A DNA stretch of 64,000 bases from an uncultured Bacilli bacterium. Its GTDB lineage: Bacteria; Bacillota_I; Bacilli_A; RF39; UBA660. Location of the stretch: NCBI GenBank assembly GCA_910584165.1, contig CAJTZU010000002.1, forward strand, positions 77,038 through 141,037, written 5' to 3'. The position numbers were made by a program, and so were the translations under genes. Below, piece by piece: positions 36,043 to 45,962 of this stretch (the first letter of the stretch is position 1; each line of letters opens with the position of its first letter). The notes under the pieces were generated by a model, which was not told the origin of the DNA, made no database searches, and was given only the letters and a program-made list of their open reading frames with translations.

Positions 36043-36228
36043 CTAATAAATATAAATTAATATTAAAACCATAGAAATTAATGCTGGTACTCCTAAGATA
36101 GCAACAGAAAGTACTGTGATTGCATTAATAGGAATCATTAAATTTAATGGTTGTACTAATAAATTATATCCATAAAGCAAAAAAGAACTAATAATGATTT
36201 TTCGAATCCATTTCAACAATTTCTTCAT
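36043..36228 (-). CDS. bofA: BofA-like sigma-K processing inhibitor family protein
   Basis: A 61-residue membrane protein with two hydrophobic segments (IIISSFLLYGYNLL and ALISMVLILIYIY). The middle reads IPINAITVLSVAILGVPAL, matching the conserved BofA core (N-x5-G.LG.PG). BofA holds the SpoIVFB protease inactive until engulfment is complete. recR-bofA linkage is as in Bacillus. ATG 36228 with AGGTGA upstream. Confidence 0.8.
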   Translation of the reverse strand: MKKLLKWIRKIIISSFLLYGYNLLVQPLNLMIPINAITVLSVAILGVPALISMVLILIYIY

Positions 36229-36272
36229 ACATTTCACCTAATAAAATGTATTCAAATAAGGATTATTAAGAA

Positions 36273-36881
36273 CTAATCATCATTAGATATTTTTTTTCTA
36301 TTTTCTAGCGCTAATTCAAGGGTTAAAGAATCTACATAATCCATATCTGCACCAAGTGGTACACCATGAGCTATTTTAGATACTAAAATATTAGATTTAT
36401 CTAAAATCTTAGAAATATAAAGAGATGTAGTTTCTCCTTCTACACTTGGTTTGAGTGCTAGAATTACTTCTTCTATATTTTCTTCTTTTATACGATTAAC
36501 CATTTCTGGAATATGGATATCCTCTGGATTAATTCCTTCCAAAGGAGATATCAATCCATCTATTACATGGTAATAACCATGAAATGTTCCAAGTTTTTCA
36601 AATAACATAATATTCTTAGGACTTTCCACTACACATAATAATTTTTTATCCCTAGAATCATCCTTACAGATTTCACATAAGTCATCTTCTGCTAAATTAT
36701 TACACCTAGAACACTTCTTAATTTTAGTTTTAGTATTTTTTAAAGACTCTGCAAATACATTTATCGTCTCTTCTTCAAAGTTTAAAGTAGAAAGCGCTAA
36801 ACGCTCCGCAGTCTTTTCCCCTATTCCTGGTAGTTTCTGAAAACATTCAATTAAATTTTGAATTGTCGTTGGATATTTCAT
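36273..36881 (-). CDS. recR: Recombination mediator RecR
   Basis: A 202-residue RecR. Helix-hairpin-helix KLPGIGEKTAERLAL (residues about 15-29), Cys4 zinc finger CSRCNNLAEDDLCEIC (about 57-72) and a Toprim domain (LLCVVESPKNIMLFE). With RecO it loads RecA. Start ATG overlaps the stop of yaaK (TAATG). Confidence 0.96.
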   Translation of the reverse strand: MKYPTTIQNLIECFQKLPGIGEKTAERLALSTLNFEEETINVFAESLKNTKTKIKKCSRCNNLAEDDLCEICKDDSRDKKLLCVVESPKNIMLFEKLGTFHGYYHVIDGLISPLEGINPEDIHIPEMVNRIKEENIEEVILALKPSVEGETTSLYISKILDKSNILVSKIAHGVPLGADMDYVDSLTLELALENRKKISNDD

Positions 36882-37177
36882 TAGAATAATCCTGGCATAC
36901 CTTTCGTATAAGCACCCATTTTTTCTTCTACTACCTTATTAACTTGTTTCATGGCATCATTCATGGCTACCATAATCATATCTTGTAACATTTCAATATC
37001 CTCTTTATCTAAAGATTCTGCTTCAATATTTACAGATAATAATTCTTTCTGTCCATTCATCGTTACTGTTACTAAAGAAGACTTTCCTTCAAACACCATT
37101 TCATCTATTTGTTTTTGTGTCTCCATCATATCTCTCTGTAATTTTTGTGCTTGTTTCATCATAGCTTGCATATTCAT
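36881..37177 (-). CDS. yaaK: YbaB/EbfC nucleoid-associated protein
   Basis: A 98-residue protein of the YbaB/EbfC family. Helical start NMQAMMKQAQKLQRDM, GKSSLVTVTMNGQKELLSV, and a C-terminal helix ending MPGLF. It binds DNA as a tweezer-like dimer. The dnaX-yaaK-recR order is highly conserved. Confidence 0.94.
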   Translation of the reverse strand: MNMQAMMKQAQKLQRDMMETQKQIDEMVFEGKSSLVTVTMNGQKELLSVNIEAESLDKEDIEMLQDMIMVAMNDAMKQVNKVVEEKMGAYTKGMPGLF

Positions 37178-37192
37178 ATTTATTCCTTCTTT

Positions 37193-38932
37193 CTATTCAT
37201 ACTCTACTATGTTTTCAAACAATTCATCAATAATATTTGTCTTATGTACACAAATATTTTCTTGCTCAAAAACTTTGTGGATATCCACTGTTTCCTCTTG
37301 AAATACATACTGATTCTTCTTAGCATTAAATTCTTTTTTTATTGTATCCCATTCCGCTTCATCTACTGCTATCATATGATATTCATCATGTAGATACTCA
37401 GAAAATATCTTTTCAAAAGATAATATTTCTAAATTAAAAGCTTCTGCCATTAAACTAGTTTTATAAACAAATATCATATACTTTTCACTAATAGCTTTTA
37501 ATTCTCCATCAAATAGCAAAGATATTAATTTACTATAATCTGGATTCATCAATAATTCTTTTAATTCTTCTAATTTTTCTTTAAACAGGTTTCTATTTTT
37601 TTGAGATACAGAAACTAAAGCATTATTAATTCTAACTTTTTTTATTTCTTCTAAGCTATTTCTAGCTTCTTCTGATAGCGAAGAAGAAACATCAATTTCC
37701 TTCTTTTTTGGTTTCATTTCTATTTCTACAACAGATTCTTCCATTACTGGCATATCAATTGGAGCATTTACTGCTTTTACAGTTTCCACTTTACTTTCGT
37801 TTTGTTTGATTTCTGTTTTCAGTTGACTGACAGATTTAACAGATTGTTGTACCACTACTACAGATTCTGGTTCATCAACCATTTTTATAATTTCAATCTC
37901 TAACAATATCTTATTATTGCTGGAATTTTTCATATTTCCAATTAATTCTGACAAAGAATGAATATAATTATAAATTTGACTATTTGTTATCTTTTGTTTG
38001 ATAGTTTCATAATATTCTTCTTTTTCTTCAAAATATTCTGGAACATTACTATATAGAATGATATTTTTTAATTCATCAATTAATTCTTGAGTAATTTTTA
38101 CAATATTTCTACCTTGTTCTTCATATGCTTCAATTTTTTCTAATAAAGAAACCATATCTTTTTCTAAAATACAACTAATAAAGGAGCGAATTTCTTCCTT
38201 ATCAACTGTACCATTAATATCATGCACATCTTGTAAGGTAATAGTATCACTAGAATAAGATACCGCTTGATCTAGCATACCGATAGAGTCCCTAAGTCCG
38301 CCATCTGCTAAAACAGCAATCTCATTTAAGGCCTCATCAGTAATATCAATAGATTCAATATTCGCTATATGCCTTAACCTACTTACAATATTTTTATTAC
38401 TAATCTTTTTAAAATCAAATTTTTGACAACGAGATAATATCGTTCTTGGTATCTTATGGGGCTCTGTTGTTGCAAATATAAAAATAATATGTGCGGGTGG
38501 TTCTTCTAATGTTTTTAATAAAGCATTGAAGGCTTGTGTTGTAAGCATATGTACTTCATCAATGATGTAAATCTTATATTTACTATTTGATGGAACTAGT
38601 CCTACTTTATTGCGAATTTCCCTTATTTCATCTACCCCATTATTAGATGCGGCATCTATTTCTATAACATCAATATTTTGATTGTTATTTATTTGAGTAC
38701 AAGAAACACATTCTTCACAAGGATTTAAATTTTCTAAATGTTCACAATTTAAAATTTTAGCATAAATCTTTGCAATACTTGTCTTTCCAGTACCTCTAGG
38801 GCCAGTAAATAGATAAGCATGGCTTACTTTATTGTTGCTGATTGCATTAGATAAAGTCTTAATAATAACTTCTTGCCCTACTACATCATCAAAGTTTTTA
38901 GGTCGATACTTTCGATATAAAGCTTGATACAT
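37193..38932 (-). CDS. dnaX: DNA polymerase III gamma/tau subunit
   Basis: A 579-residue clamp-loader ATPase. Walker A GPRGTGKTSIAK (about 44-55), zinc knuckle from CEHLENLNPCEECVSC, IIDEVHMLTTQAFNALLKT (Walker B) and TILSRCQKFDFK. C-terminal extension (about 360-579) binds DnaE/PolC and DnaB in the tau form. I saw no obvious slippery frameshift heptamer. Followed closely by yaaK. Confidence 0.95.
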   Translation of the reverse strand: MYQALYRKYRPKNFDDVVGQEVIIKTLSNAISNNKVSHAYLFTGPRGTGKTSIAKIYAKILNCEHLENLNPCEECVSCTQINNNQNIDVIEIDAASNNGVDEIREIRNKVGLVPSNSKYKIYIIDEVHMLTTQAFNALLKTLEEPPAHIIFIFATTEPHKIPRTILSRCQKFDFKKISNKNIVSRLRHIANIESIDITDEALNEIAVLADGGLRDSIGMLDQAVSYSSDTITLQDVHDINGTVDKEEIRSFISCILEKDMVSLLEKIEAYEEQGRNIVKITQELIDELKNIILYSNVPEYFEEKEEYYETIKQKITNSQIYNYIHSLSELIGNMKNSSNNKILLEIEIIKMVDEPESVVVVQQSVKSVSQLKTEIKQNESKVETVKAVNAPIDMPVMEESVVEIEMKPKKKEIDVSSSLSEEARNSLEEIKKVRINNALVSVSQKNRNLFKEKLEELKELLMNPDYSKLISLLFDGELKAISEKYMIFVYKTSLMAEAFNLEILSFEKIFSEYLHDEYHMIAVDEAEWDTIKKEFNAKKNQYVFQEETVDIHKVFEQENICVHKTNIIDELFENIVEYE

Positions 38933-38956
38933 TTTCCACCTTCTTTGCTGTCTTTA

Positions 38957-39430
38957 TTATACACTTTTTAAGTTAGAATTTAAAGGTGATTTTCTTTTCT
39001 TTTGAAAGAAAACCTGTAATAATTCTGCTGCCTCTTCATTTTCCTTTTTTTCTACCATTACAGTATGATTATTTCTTTCATCACTTAATACTTGTCCAAT
39101 ACTCTCCACATAACCAAATTTTGCATTAGAAGCGGCATATACGAGTCTTTTTATTCTAGATTGAATAATTGCTCCGCAACACATTAAACATGGCTCTACG
39201 GTCACATAAAGCGTACATTCACTTAATCGCCAATCTCCTATTACTTTGCAAGCTTCTTCTATTGCAATAATTTCAGCATGCGCAATTGCACTTTTGTTAT
39301 GCTCTTTTAAATTATGAGCACGTGCAATAATCTCTCCATTATAAACAATTACTGCACCAATAGGCACTTCATCTAATTCTAATGACTTTCTTGCTTCTAT
39401 TAAAGCTTCTTCCATATATTTTCTATCCAT
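38957..39430 (-). CDS. tadA: tRNA-specific adenosine deaminase
   Basis: A 157-residue zinc deaminase. HAEIIAIEEA (zinc His and catalytic Glu) and PCLMCCGAI (zinc Cys pair). It converts A34 of tRNA-Arg(ACG) to inosine. Located just upstream of dnaX, as in B. subtilis. ATG 39430 behind AAGGGAG; a parS site sits only about 12 nt upstream of it. Confidence 0.95.
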   Translation of the reverse strand: MDRKYMEEALIEARKSLELDEVPIGAVIVYNGEIIARAHNLKEHNKSAIAHAEIIAIEEACKVIGDWRLSECTLYVTVEPCLMCCGAIIQSRIKRLVYAASNAKFGYVESIGQVLSDERNNHTVMVEKKENEEAAELLQVFFQKKRKSPLNSNLKSV

Positions 39431-39441
39431 AATCACTCCCT

Positions 39442-39457
39442 TGTTTCACGTGAAACA
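39442..39457. promoter_or_regulatory. parS centromere-like site 1
   Basis: TGTTTCACGTGAAACA, a perfect 16-bp palindrome equal to the ParB-binding parS consensus. It lies between ffs and tadA, about 9.1 kb left of the oriC core. Confidence 0.93.
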
Positions 39458-39466
39458 TATTTATAC

Positions 39467-39548
39467 AAAAAAAGCACACACGTTTAGAGATTCTTAAGGC
39501 TGCTACATTCCTGTCCTGACCTGATTCGAATATAAACGTTGTGCTACT
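39467..39548 (-). ncRNA. ffs: Signal recognition particle RNA (small 4.5S-type)
   Basis: The minus strand carries the SRP Alu-less core: GGTCAGGACAGGAATGTAGC then AGCCTTAAG, the conserved Ffh-binding helix with the GGAA-type tetraloop region. The ends pair (AGCACA near 39546 with TGTGCT near 39473), and a T run follows. About 80 nt, the short bacterial form rather than the 270-nt Bacillus scRNA. It lies between tadA and gyrA and is flanked by two parS sites. Confidence 0.92.
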
Positions 39549-39552
39549 ACAT

Positions 39553-39581
39553 AATATACAGTATTTGGTATAAAAATGCAA
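39553..39581 (-). promoter_or_regulatory. Promoter of ffs
   Basis: Minus strand: -35 TTGCAT (39576-39581), 17-nt spacer, -10 TATATT (39553-39558), about 6 nt upstream of the RNA start. Confidence 0.75.
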
Positions 39582-39592
39582 TGAAATTAGTT

Positions 39593-39608
39593 TGTTTCAC
39601 GTGAAACA
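39593..39608. promoter_or_regulatory. parS centromere-like site 2
   Basis: A second identical 16-bp parS palindrome (TGTTTCACGTGAAACA), 151 nt from the first and on the other side of ffs, just past the gyrA terminator. Confidence 0.93.
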
Positions 39609-39634
39609 TAAAAAGAATGCTTATTCAGCATTCT
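39608..39634 (-). terminator. Terminator after gyrA
   Basis: Minus strand stem AGAATGCT / AGCATTCT with a 5-nt loop, followed by TTTTTATG. It covers the last codons of gyrA and abuts parS site 2. Confidence 0.75.
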
Positions 39635-42227
39635 CTTCTTGCACTTCTTCAGTATTTGCAACTTCTAATAATTGTTCCACTTCAGATGATTGATTATCAG
39701 CTGCTTCACTATTTTCTATTGTTTCTGTTACTTCTGATTCTTCTTGAGTTTCGTCCTCTTCAACTTTTTGTACAAGCGCTACAGTACTTACTTTTTGTTC
39801 ATCTTTTAGATTAATTAATTTAACACCTTGAGCAACTCTTCCTGTAGAACTAATCTTTTCAACATCTAAACGAATAATAATTCCACCTTCTGTGATAATC
39901 ATTAAGTCCTCATTGCCACTTACAATCTTGAAAGAAACAATATTTCCATTCTTTTCAGTTACATTTAAAGCTTTAACACCTTTGCTGCCTCTATGAGTCA
40001 TTCTATATTGATCTATTGGAGTTTTCTTTCCATAACCTTTTTCGGTTACGACAAGTACATCAGCATGCTCTGAAGATATTTCCATACCAACAACTTTACC
40101 ATCACCAACATCAATTCCTCTTACGCCAGAGGCTGTTCTTCCCATCATACGAACTTCTTGCTCATTAAATCTAATAAGTCTACCATTTGTAGATGCTATT
40201 AATATCTCAGCATTACCTTCTGTTATCTTAGCAGAGATAAGTTCATCGTCTTCTCTTAAGGTAATAGCAAGCTTACCACTGGTCCTAATATTTTCAAATT
40301 CTGCAATATTTGTTCTCTTAATAACTCCATTTTGTGTACATAGTACAACATACGCTGGCACATCACTAGGAGTTGCTTTTAGCATAACATTAACTCGTTC
40401 TTCTTTCTCGATTGGAAGTAAGTTAATAATTGGTAATCCCTTAGATTGTCTTGCAAATAAAGGAACTTCATAACCTTTCATACGATATACTTTACCTTTA
40501 TTTGTAAAGAACATAATGTAATCATGAGTCGTCATAGAAAGAATATTCTCAACAAAATCTTCTTCATTTGTTGTCATTCCCTTAATACCTACTCCACCTC
40601 TATTTTGAGTCTTGTAAGTATCAGATGCAACTCTCTTAATATATCCTTTATTTGTTAAGGTAACAATGATATCTTCTACTGGAATTAGTGATTCATCATC
40701 AATATAATCAATCGCTGTCATATCGATAGATGTTCTTCTTTCATCCGCATATTTATTCTTAATTTCTAACATTTCAGTCTTAATAATTTGAAGTACTTTT
40801 TCTTCGCTAGCTAAAATGCTCTTTAATTCTTCAATTAATTTTAATAAGTTAGCAAGTTCTTCTTCAATCTTAGAACGCTCTAAACCAGTTAATCTTCTTA
40901 ACTTCAACTCTAGAATGCTATCTGCTTGAATCTGACTTAAAGCAAATCTAGTCATTAAAGATTCACGTGCAATTTGATCTGTTTCAGATTCTTTAATAAT
41001 CTTAATTACTTCATCAATGTTATCTAGAGCAATCTTATATCCTTCTAAGATATGCACACGATTTTCAGATTTCTTTAAATCGAATCTTGTTCTTCTAATA
41101 ATAACTTCTTTTTGATGGTCAATATATTTTGAAATAATATCCTTTAAAGGTAATGTCTTAGGTGTTAGTCCATCTAACATTAAGAAGTTAATACCATAAC
41201 TTACTTGGAAAGAAGTATGTTTATATAAATTGTTTAATACTACCTGTGGATTTACTTCTTTTTTAAGGGTAATCGTGATTTTTACACCATCTTTTAAATC
41301 GGTATGGTAATCAGAGATTCCTTCTATAATTTTATTATGAACGAGTTCTGCTACCTTATTTTTCAAATCTAAAGTATTGACTCCATAAGGCACCTCTGTA
41401 ATGATGATTTGCGTGTGATTTCCGTGCTCTTCTATTGATGCCCTACTTCTTATCGTAATAGACCCTTTTCCGGTCTCATAGGCCCTTTTAATGCCCGAAT
41501 TTCCTAATATAATACCACCAGTTGGGAAATCCGGCCCTTTGATATGTTCCATAAGCCCCATGGTATCAATATCTGGATTGTCAATATAAGCAACACATCC
41601 ATCGATTACTTCCCCTAAATTATGAGGAGGGATATTCGTTGCCATACCAACAGCAATACCCATAGATCCATTTACTAATACGTTAGGAAATCTACTTGGT
41701 AATACTTTAGGTTCTTTACTAGTCTCATCAAAGTTATCATCCATATCAACCGTTTCTTTATTGATATCTCTTAATAATTCTAAGGAAATTTTAGCTAATC
41801 TTGCTTCAGTATAACGGTAAGCAGCAGCCCCATCTCCTTCGATGTTACCAAAGTTACCATGTCCATCTACTAGCATGTAACGTTGTGCGAAATCTTGCGC
41901 TAAACGAACCATGGCATCATAGATAGAAGAGTCTCCGTGTGGATGATAATGTCCCATAACGTAACCAACCGTTGTAGCTGATTTCTTATGTGGTTTATCA
42001 GGAGTATTTCCTTCTTCATACATAGACCATAAAATTCTTCTATGAACTGGTTTTAAACCATCTCTTAAGTCTGGAATAGCACGAGAGGTAATAACACTCA
42101 TAGAGTAATCTAGAAAGGAGTCTTGAACTTCATTTACAATATTATTTTCTGATAAACTATCTCTCTCATGGAATGTATCACTAAATTCTTCTGTTGGTTG
42201 TAGTTCTTTTTCTTCATTGTTTTCCAT
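39621..42227 (-). CDS. gyrA: DNA gyrase subunit A
   Basis: An 868-residue type IIA topoisomerase subunit. Quinolone-determining region with GDSSIYDAMVRLAQDF, catalytic Tyr in AAAYRYTEARL (about residue 132), and a C-terminal beta-pinwheel with the GyrA-box-like stretch TQNRGGVGIKG. A Glu/Thr-rich acidic tail (about 830-868) is longer than usual. With GyrB it introduces negative supercoils. It is 9 nt downstream of gyrB. Confidence 0.97.
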   Translation of the reverse strand: MENNEEKELQPTEEFSDTFHERDSLSENNIVNEVQDSFLDYSMSVITSRAIPDLRDGLKPVHRRILWSMYEEGNTPDKPHKKSATTVGYVMGHYHPHGDSSIYDAMVRLAQDFAQRYMLVDGHGNFGNIEGDGAAAYRYTEARLAKISLELLRDINKETVDMDDNFDETSKEPKVLPSRFPNVLVNGSMGIAVGMATNIPPHNLGEVIDGCVAYIDNPDIDTMGLMEHIKGPDFPTGGIILGNSGIKRAYETGKGSITIRSRASIEEHGNHTQIIITEVPYGVNTLDLKNKVAELVHNKIIEGISDYHTDLKDGVKITITLKKEVNPQVVLNNLYKHTSFQVSYGINFLMLDGLTPKTLPLKDIISKYIDHQKEVIIRRTRFDLKKSENRVHILEGYKIALDNIDEVIKIIKESETDQIARESLMTRFALSQIQADSILELKLRRLTGLERSKIEEELANLLKLIEELKSILASEEKVLQIIKTEMLEIKNKYADERRTSIDMTAIDYIDDESLIPVEDIIVTLTNKGYIKRVASDTYKTQNRGGVGIKGMTTNEEDFVENILSMTTHDYIMFFTNKGKVYRMKGYEVPLFARQSKGLPIINLLPIEKEERVNVMLKATPSDVPAYVVLCTQNGVIKRTNIAEFENIRTSGKLAITLREDDELISAKITEGNAEILIASTNGRLIRFNEQEVRMMGRTASGVRGIDVGDGKVVGMEISSEHADVLVVTEKGYGKKTPIDQYRMTHRGSKGVKALNVTEKNGNIVSFKIVSGNEDLMIITEGGIIIRLDVEKISSTGRVAQGVKLINLKDEQKVSTVALVQKVEEDETQEESEVTETIENSEAADNQSSEVEQLLEVANTEEVQEENAE

Positions 42228-42236
42228 AATAACCTC

Positions 42237-44159
42237 CTATATATCTAGATTCTTAACATTTATTGCGTTTTCTTCAATAAATTGTCTTCTAGGTTCTACT
42301 TCATCACCCATTAATTTTTCAAAGATAGCATCTGCTGCTACACAATCATCTACAGTAATCTTACGAAGAGTACGTTTGTTGATATCCATTGTTGTTTCAT
42401 TTAACTCTTCAGCATCCATCTCTCCTAAACCTTTCATACGAGCAATTTCTGCACGTGCACGAACGTTTTCAGGTAGACTTGCAAGATATGCGTCTTTTTC
42501 TTTTTCATCTAATACATATTTTCTTGTTTTTCCATGCATAATCCTAAATAATGGTGGCTGTGCCGCATAGATATGCCCTGCTTCTACGATTGGTTTAAAG
42601 AAACGATAGAAAAGAGTTAATAATAATACACGAATGTGCGATCCATCGACATCGGCATCGGTCATGATAATGATTTTATCGTATCTTAGCTTCTCTAAAT
42701 TAAAGTCTTCCCCTATTCCCGTACCAAAGGCTGTAATAATAGTTCTAATTTCTTCATTTCCAAGGGCTCTATCAAGACGAGCTTTTTCTACATTTAAAAT
42801 TTTACCTCTAAGTGGTAAGATTGCCTGCGTCATGGAATCTCTTCCCTTTTTAGCAGACCCACCGGCAGAATCTCCCTCGACTATGAATATTTCAGATACT
42901 TTTGGATCTTTACTCTTACAATCAGATAATTTTCCAAAGAAATTTGTCATAGCGAGGTCACTTTTACGAGTAATTTCTCTTGCCTTTTTAGCTGCATTAC
43001 GAGCACGACATGCAAGCATTGCTTTATCGACAATAACACGTGCTTCATTAGGATTTTCAAGTAAAAACTTTTCAAAACCTTCACTAAATACGTTATCAGC
43101 TAGTTTTCTTACCTCTGAATTTCCAAGACGCCCTTTTGTTTGCCCTTCAAATTGTGGATTTGGATGCTTACAAGAGATAATCATGGTTAAACCTTCTTTA
43201 ACGTCATCTCCTGTTAAAGATTCATCTTTTTCTTTTAATAAATTATTCTTCCTAGCATAATTGTTGATAACCCTTGTTAAAGCTCTTTTAACACCCTCTT
43301 CATGAGTTCCACCATCATGGGTATTGATATTATTAACGAAAGAATAAATATTTTCATTGTATCCAGTATTGTACTGAAGCGCTACTTCAAACATAACGTT
43401 ATCTTCAGCACCTTCTAAATGGATGATATTTTCATGAATTGGTGTTTTACCCTGATTGATAAATCTTACATATTCAGAGATTCCCCCTTCATACATAAAT
43501 GTTTCACCTGTAGTATCCTCATCATCTCTATCATCGCGAATCGTTATTTTTAAACCTTTATTTAAGAATGCTAATTCACGTATTCTTACTTTCAAAGTGT
43601 TAAAATCATAAATATCGGTATCAAATATCTCTGGATCTGGTTTAAAAGTTACAACTGTTCCAGTACGGTGTGGCTCACAAGTATCAATCACTTTAAGTGG
43701 TGCTACCGTATGTCCACCATTTTCAAAACGAATATAGTTTACTTGTCCATCTTTATAAACTTTTACTTCTACCCATTTTGATAAGGCATTAACAACAGAT
43801 GCACCTACACCATGAAGTCCACCAGATACTTTGTATCCTCCACCGCCAAATTTTCCACCTGCATGAAGTACTGTATATACAGTTTCTACTGTAGATAACT
43901 TCGTTTTTGGGTGTATTTCAACGGGAATTCCACGTCCATCATCCTTAACAGTAATAGAGTTATCTTTATTGATAATTACTTCAATATTGTTACAATATCC
44001 TGCTAAAGATTCATCTATCGCATTATCTACAATTTCCCATACAAGGTGATGTAATCCTTTTACATCCGTTGTTCCTATGTACATACCAGGTCTTTTTCTT
44101 ACTGCTTCTAACCCTTCTAGGACCTGTATATCCGAAGCATCATAATGTTCTTCATTCAT
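42237..44159 (-). CDS. gyrB: DNA gyrase subunit B
   Basis: A 640-residue GHKL ATPase plus Toprim subunit. Motifs: [50 protein letters not shown] (Toprim Glu), [10 protein letters not shown] (metal Asp). ATG overlaps the 3' end of recF by 8 nt. Conserved dnaA-dnaN-recF-gyrB-gyrA order, with comK in place of yaaA. Confidence 0.97.
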   Translation of the reverse strand: MNEEHYDASDIQVLEGLEAVRKRPGMYIGTTDVKGLHHLVWEIVDNAIDESLAGYCNNIEVIINKDNSITVKDDGRGIPVEIHPKTKLSTVETVYTVLHAGGKFGGGGYKVSGGLHGVGASVVNALSKWVEVKVYKDGQVNYIRFENGGHTVAPLKVIDTCEPHRTGTVVTFKPDPEIFDTDIYDFNTLKVRIRELAFLNKGLKITIRDDRDDEDTTGETFMYEGGISEYVRFINQGKTPIHENIIHLEGAEDNVMFEVALQYNTGYNENIYSFVNNINTHDGGTHEEGVKRALTRVINNYARKNNLLKEKDESLTGDDVKEGLTMIISCKHPNPQFEGQTKGRLGNSEVRKLADNVFSEGFEKFLLENPNEARVIVDKAMLACRARNAAKKAREITRKSDLAMTNFFGKLSDCKSKDPKVSEIFIVEGDSAGGSAKKGRDSMTQAILPLRGKILNVEKARLDRALGNEEIRTIITAFGTGIGEDFNLEKLRYDKIIIMTDADVDGSHIRVLLLTLFYRFFKPIVEAGHIYAAQPPLFRIMHGKTRKYVLDEKEKDAYLASLPENVRARAEIARMKGLGEMDAEELNETTMDINKRTLRKITVDDCVAADAIFEKLMGDEVEPRRQFIEENAINVKNLDI

Positions 44160-45282
44160 TTTCTTTCACCTCTTTGATTTTGATTAGCTTTCCATTTTCT
44201 ATTTTAAATAACTTCGATCTCTTAATTAGTTTTGGATCTAAATTATTTAATTCAGTTGTTGTAATAATCGTTTGAATATCTTTTTCTATATATTTCATTA
44301 GATTATTCTTTTTATCATCAGATAGTTCACTAAATACATCATCTAATAATAAAATAGGAGTGGTATCTTTATATTTTTTAAAAATAGGGATCTCTGATAG
44401 TTTAAGAGCAAGGACTGCTATTCTCTGTTGTCCTTGGGAACCATATAATTTTAAGTTTTTATCCCCAATAAAAAACTCTAAATCATCTTTATGAGGACCT
44501 AGTGTAGTAGTCATCATTCTCTTATCATATTCTAATTTTTTCTCAAATTGTTGTAATAAATGCTCTTTTAATTTATCATCTTTAATATTTGGAATATCCA
44601 TATTAGGAACATACCTAATATGAAAATCATCAACATCCATAATATCTTTATAAATTTTAGGACAATTCTCATTAATTTTCTCAATATATTTTGTTCGCAT
44701 TTGATAAATTAAAATAGCTTTATCAATTAGATAAGAAGTTACAATATCAAAATAATTTTGATCAATTGTCTTACCTTTCCCCCACTTTTTTAAATAATCA
44801 TTTCGGATTTTTAATAATTTATTATAATCATTCATTACAATATAATAACTATTATATAGTTGAGATAATTCTACATTTAAGTATTTTCTACGAAGTTGTG
44901 GAGAACCTTTCAGTATTTCTAAATCATCAGGATAAAAAATAATAATATTCATACTCGATATATAATCGCTTACCTTTTTAATAGAACTATCGTCTATTTT
45001 TAAATATTTATTACGATTATCAATTGTTATTTCTAATTTTTTATCTAGTACTCCCCCACTAATGGTTCCTGTAATATGTAAGGATTCTGTATCTTTTTTG
45101 ATTAAATTATTATCAATGAAAGAACGATGTGACTTGGTAAGACCTAAAACATAAATACTTTCTAGTAAATTAGTCTTTCCTTGAGCGTTATCTCCATAGA
45201 TAATATTGATACCTTTATAAAATCTAGTTGTCAATTTCTCATAATTACGAAAACTTCGTAATTCTATTTTCTTCAAAATCAT
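44152..45282 (-). CDS. recF: DNA replication and repair protein RecF
   Basis: A 376-residue SMC-like ATPase. Walker [14 protein letters not shown] (residues about 30-42), signature [15 protein letters not shown] and Walker [14 protein letters not shown]. It loads RecA at single-strand gaps with RecOR. The ATG follows GAGGTATTGAG. The usual S4-domain gene yaaA upstream is absent, and a comK homologue occupies the gap to dnaN. Confidence 0.96.
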   Translation of the reverse strand: MILKKIELRSFRNYEKLTTRFYKGINIIYGDNAQGKTNLLESIYVLGLTKSHRSFIDNNLIKKDTESLHITGTISGGVLDKKLEITIDNRNKYLKIDDSSIKKVSDYISSMNIIIFYPDDLEILKGSPQLRRKYLNVELSQLYNSYYIVMNDYNKLLKIRNDYLKKWGKGKTIDQNYFDIVTSYLIDKAILIYQMRTKYIEKINENCPKIYKDIMDVDDFHIRYVPNMDIPNIKDDKLKEHLLQQFEKKLEYDKRMMTTTLGPHKDDLEFFIGDKNLKLYGSQGQQRIAVLALKLSEIPIFKKYKDTTPILLLDDVFSELSDDKKNNLMKYIEKDIQTIITTTELNNLDPKLIKRSKLFKIENGKLIKIKEVKENE

Positions 45283-45365
45283 CTCAATACCTCATTTTTA
45301 GCATAAAACGTCCCCTAATTCAAAATTATCCTCAACTAATACTCCTATACACATATACTATTATA

Positions 45366-45863
45366 TCACAAATAAGGACTAAAAAATAAAAAAATAGCGT
45401 TTTTTTGCTTTTTTTTTTCACTTTTTAACTCATATAACTTTGCTTTTAACATAGTAGCTCTACAAACTTGATTTTCTATTGAATAATAAGAGATTGGTAT
45501 TTCTACTTTTGATTCATTTTCAAAGTGAATTACAGTCCCTCCTTCCTTTGCATGATAATTTTTTATTTTATTTAAGGAAATCCATGCATTATCTAATTTT
45601 CTAGTAGAACTTGTTGGAAAAAATATTAAATTTCTACTCTCTTCAATAATAATCGGATATTTTGATTTAATACCTAATAAGTATTTAGTTCCCTCACATC
45701 TCCCAGCATAACTACTTCCATAAAATTTACAATTAAAATCAATAATTTTATGCACATTCTTGTTTACAACATATTCTGTTTCTTCTTCATAAACTTTTGA
45801 GCTATTATCATTAATAGGAATAATCGCTAAAGTAGAAGAATTTATTTCATATTCGTCTAACAT
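45366..45863 (-). CDS. comK: ComK-family competence transcription factor
   Basis: A 165-residue protein matching ComK along most of its length. It starts YEINSSTLAIIP, followed by KIIDFNCKFYGSSYAGRCEG (residues about 39-58), then IFFPTSSTRKLDNAWISLN and VEIPISYYSIENQVCRA. B. subtilis ComK shows the same blocks (FFGSSYAGR, PTLSSTRP..GWIS, ELPISYNSFENQVYR). ComK binds AT-boxes as paired dimers and activates DNA-uptake genes. The C-terminal 25 or so residues are shorter and Lys-rich, ending in a hydrophobic tail (AIFLFFSPYL). It lies between dnaN and recF, likely in the same transcript. Confidence 0.88.
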   Translation of the reverse strand: MLDEYEINSSTLAIIPINDNSSKVYEEETEYVVNKNVHKIIDFNCKFYGSSYAGRCEGTKYLLGIKSKYPIIIEESRNLIFFPTSSTRKLDNAWISLNKIKNYHAKEGGTVIHFENESKVEIPISYYSIENQVCRATMLKAKLYELKSEKKKQKNAIFLFFSPYL

Positions 45864-45962
45864 ACTATCTCCTTCCTTTTTGAATACTTCTCTTATACTC
45901 CCCTACTTTGTCGTTTTTTGCACATATATGTGGAAAAAATAAAAAAAAGAACATATTTTTTG

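Noticed and set aside
37193..38932. Programmed frameshift in dnaX giving gamma
   Set aside because: I looked for an A-rich slippery heptamer with a downstream hairpin near codons 400-430 and found none convincing.
42634..43260. Rightward frame of 208 codons opposite gyrB
   Set aside because: A shadow of the highly conserved gyrB sequence with no start signal.
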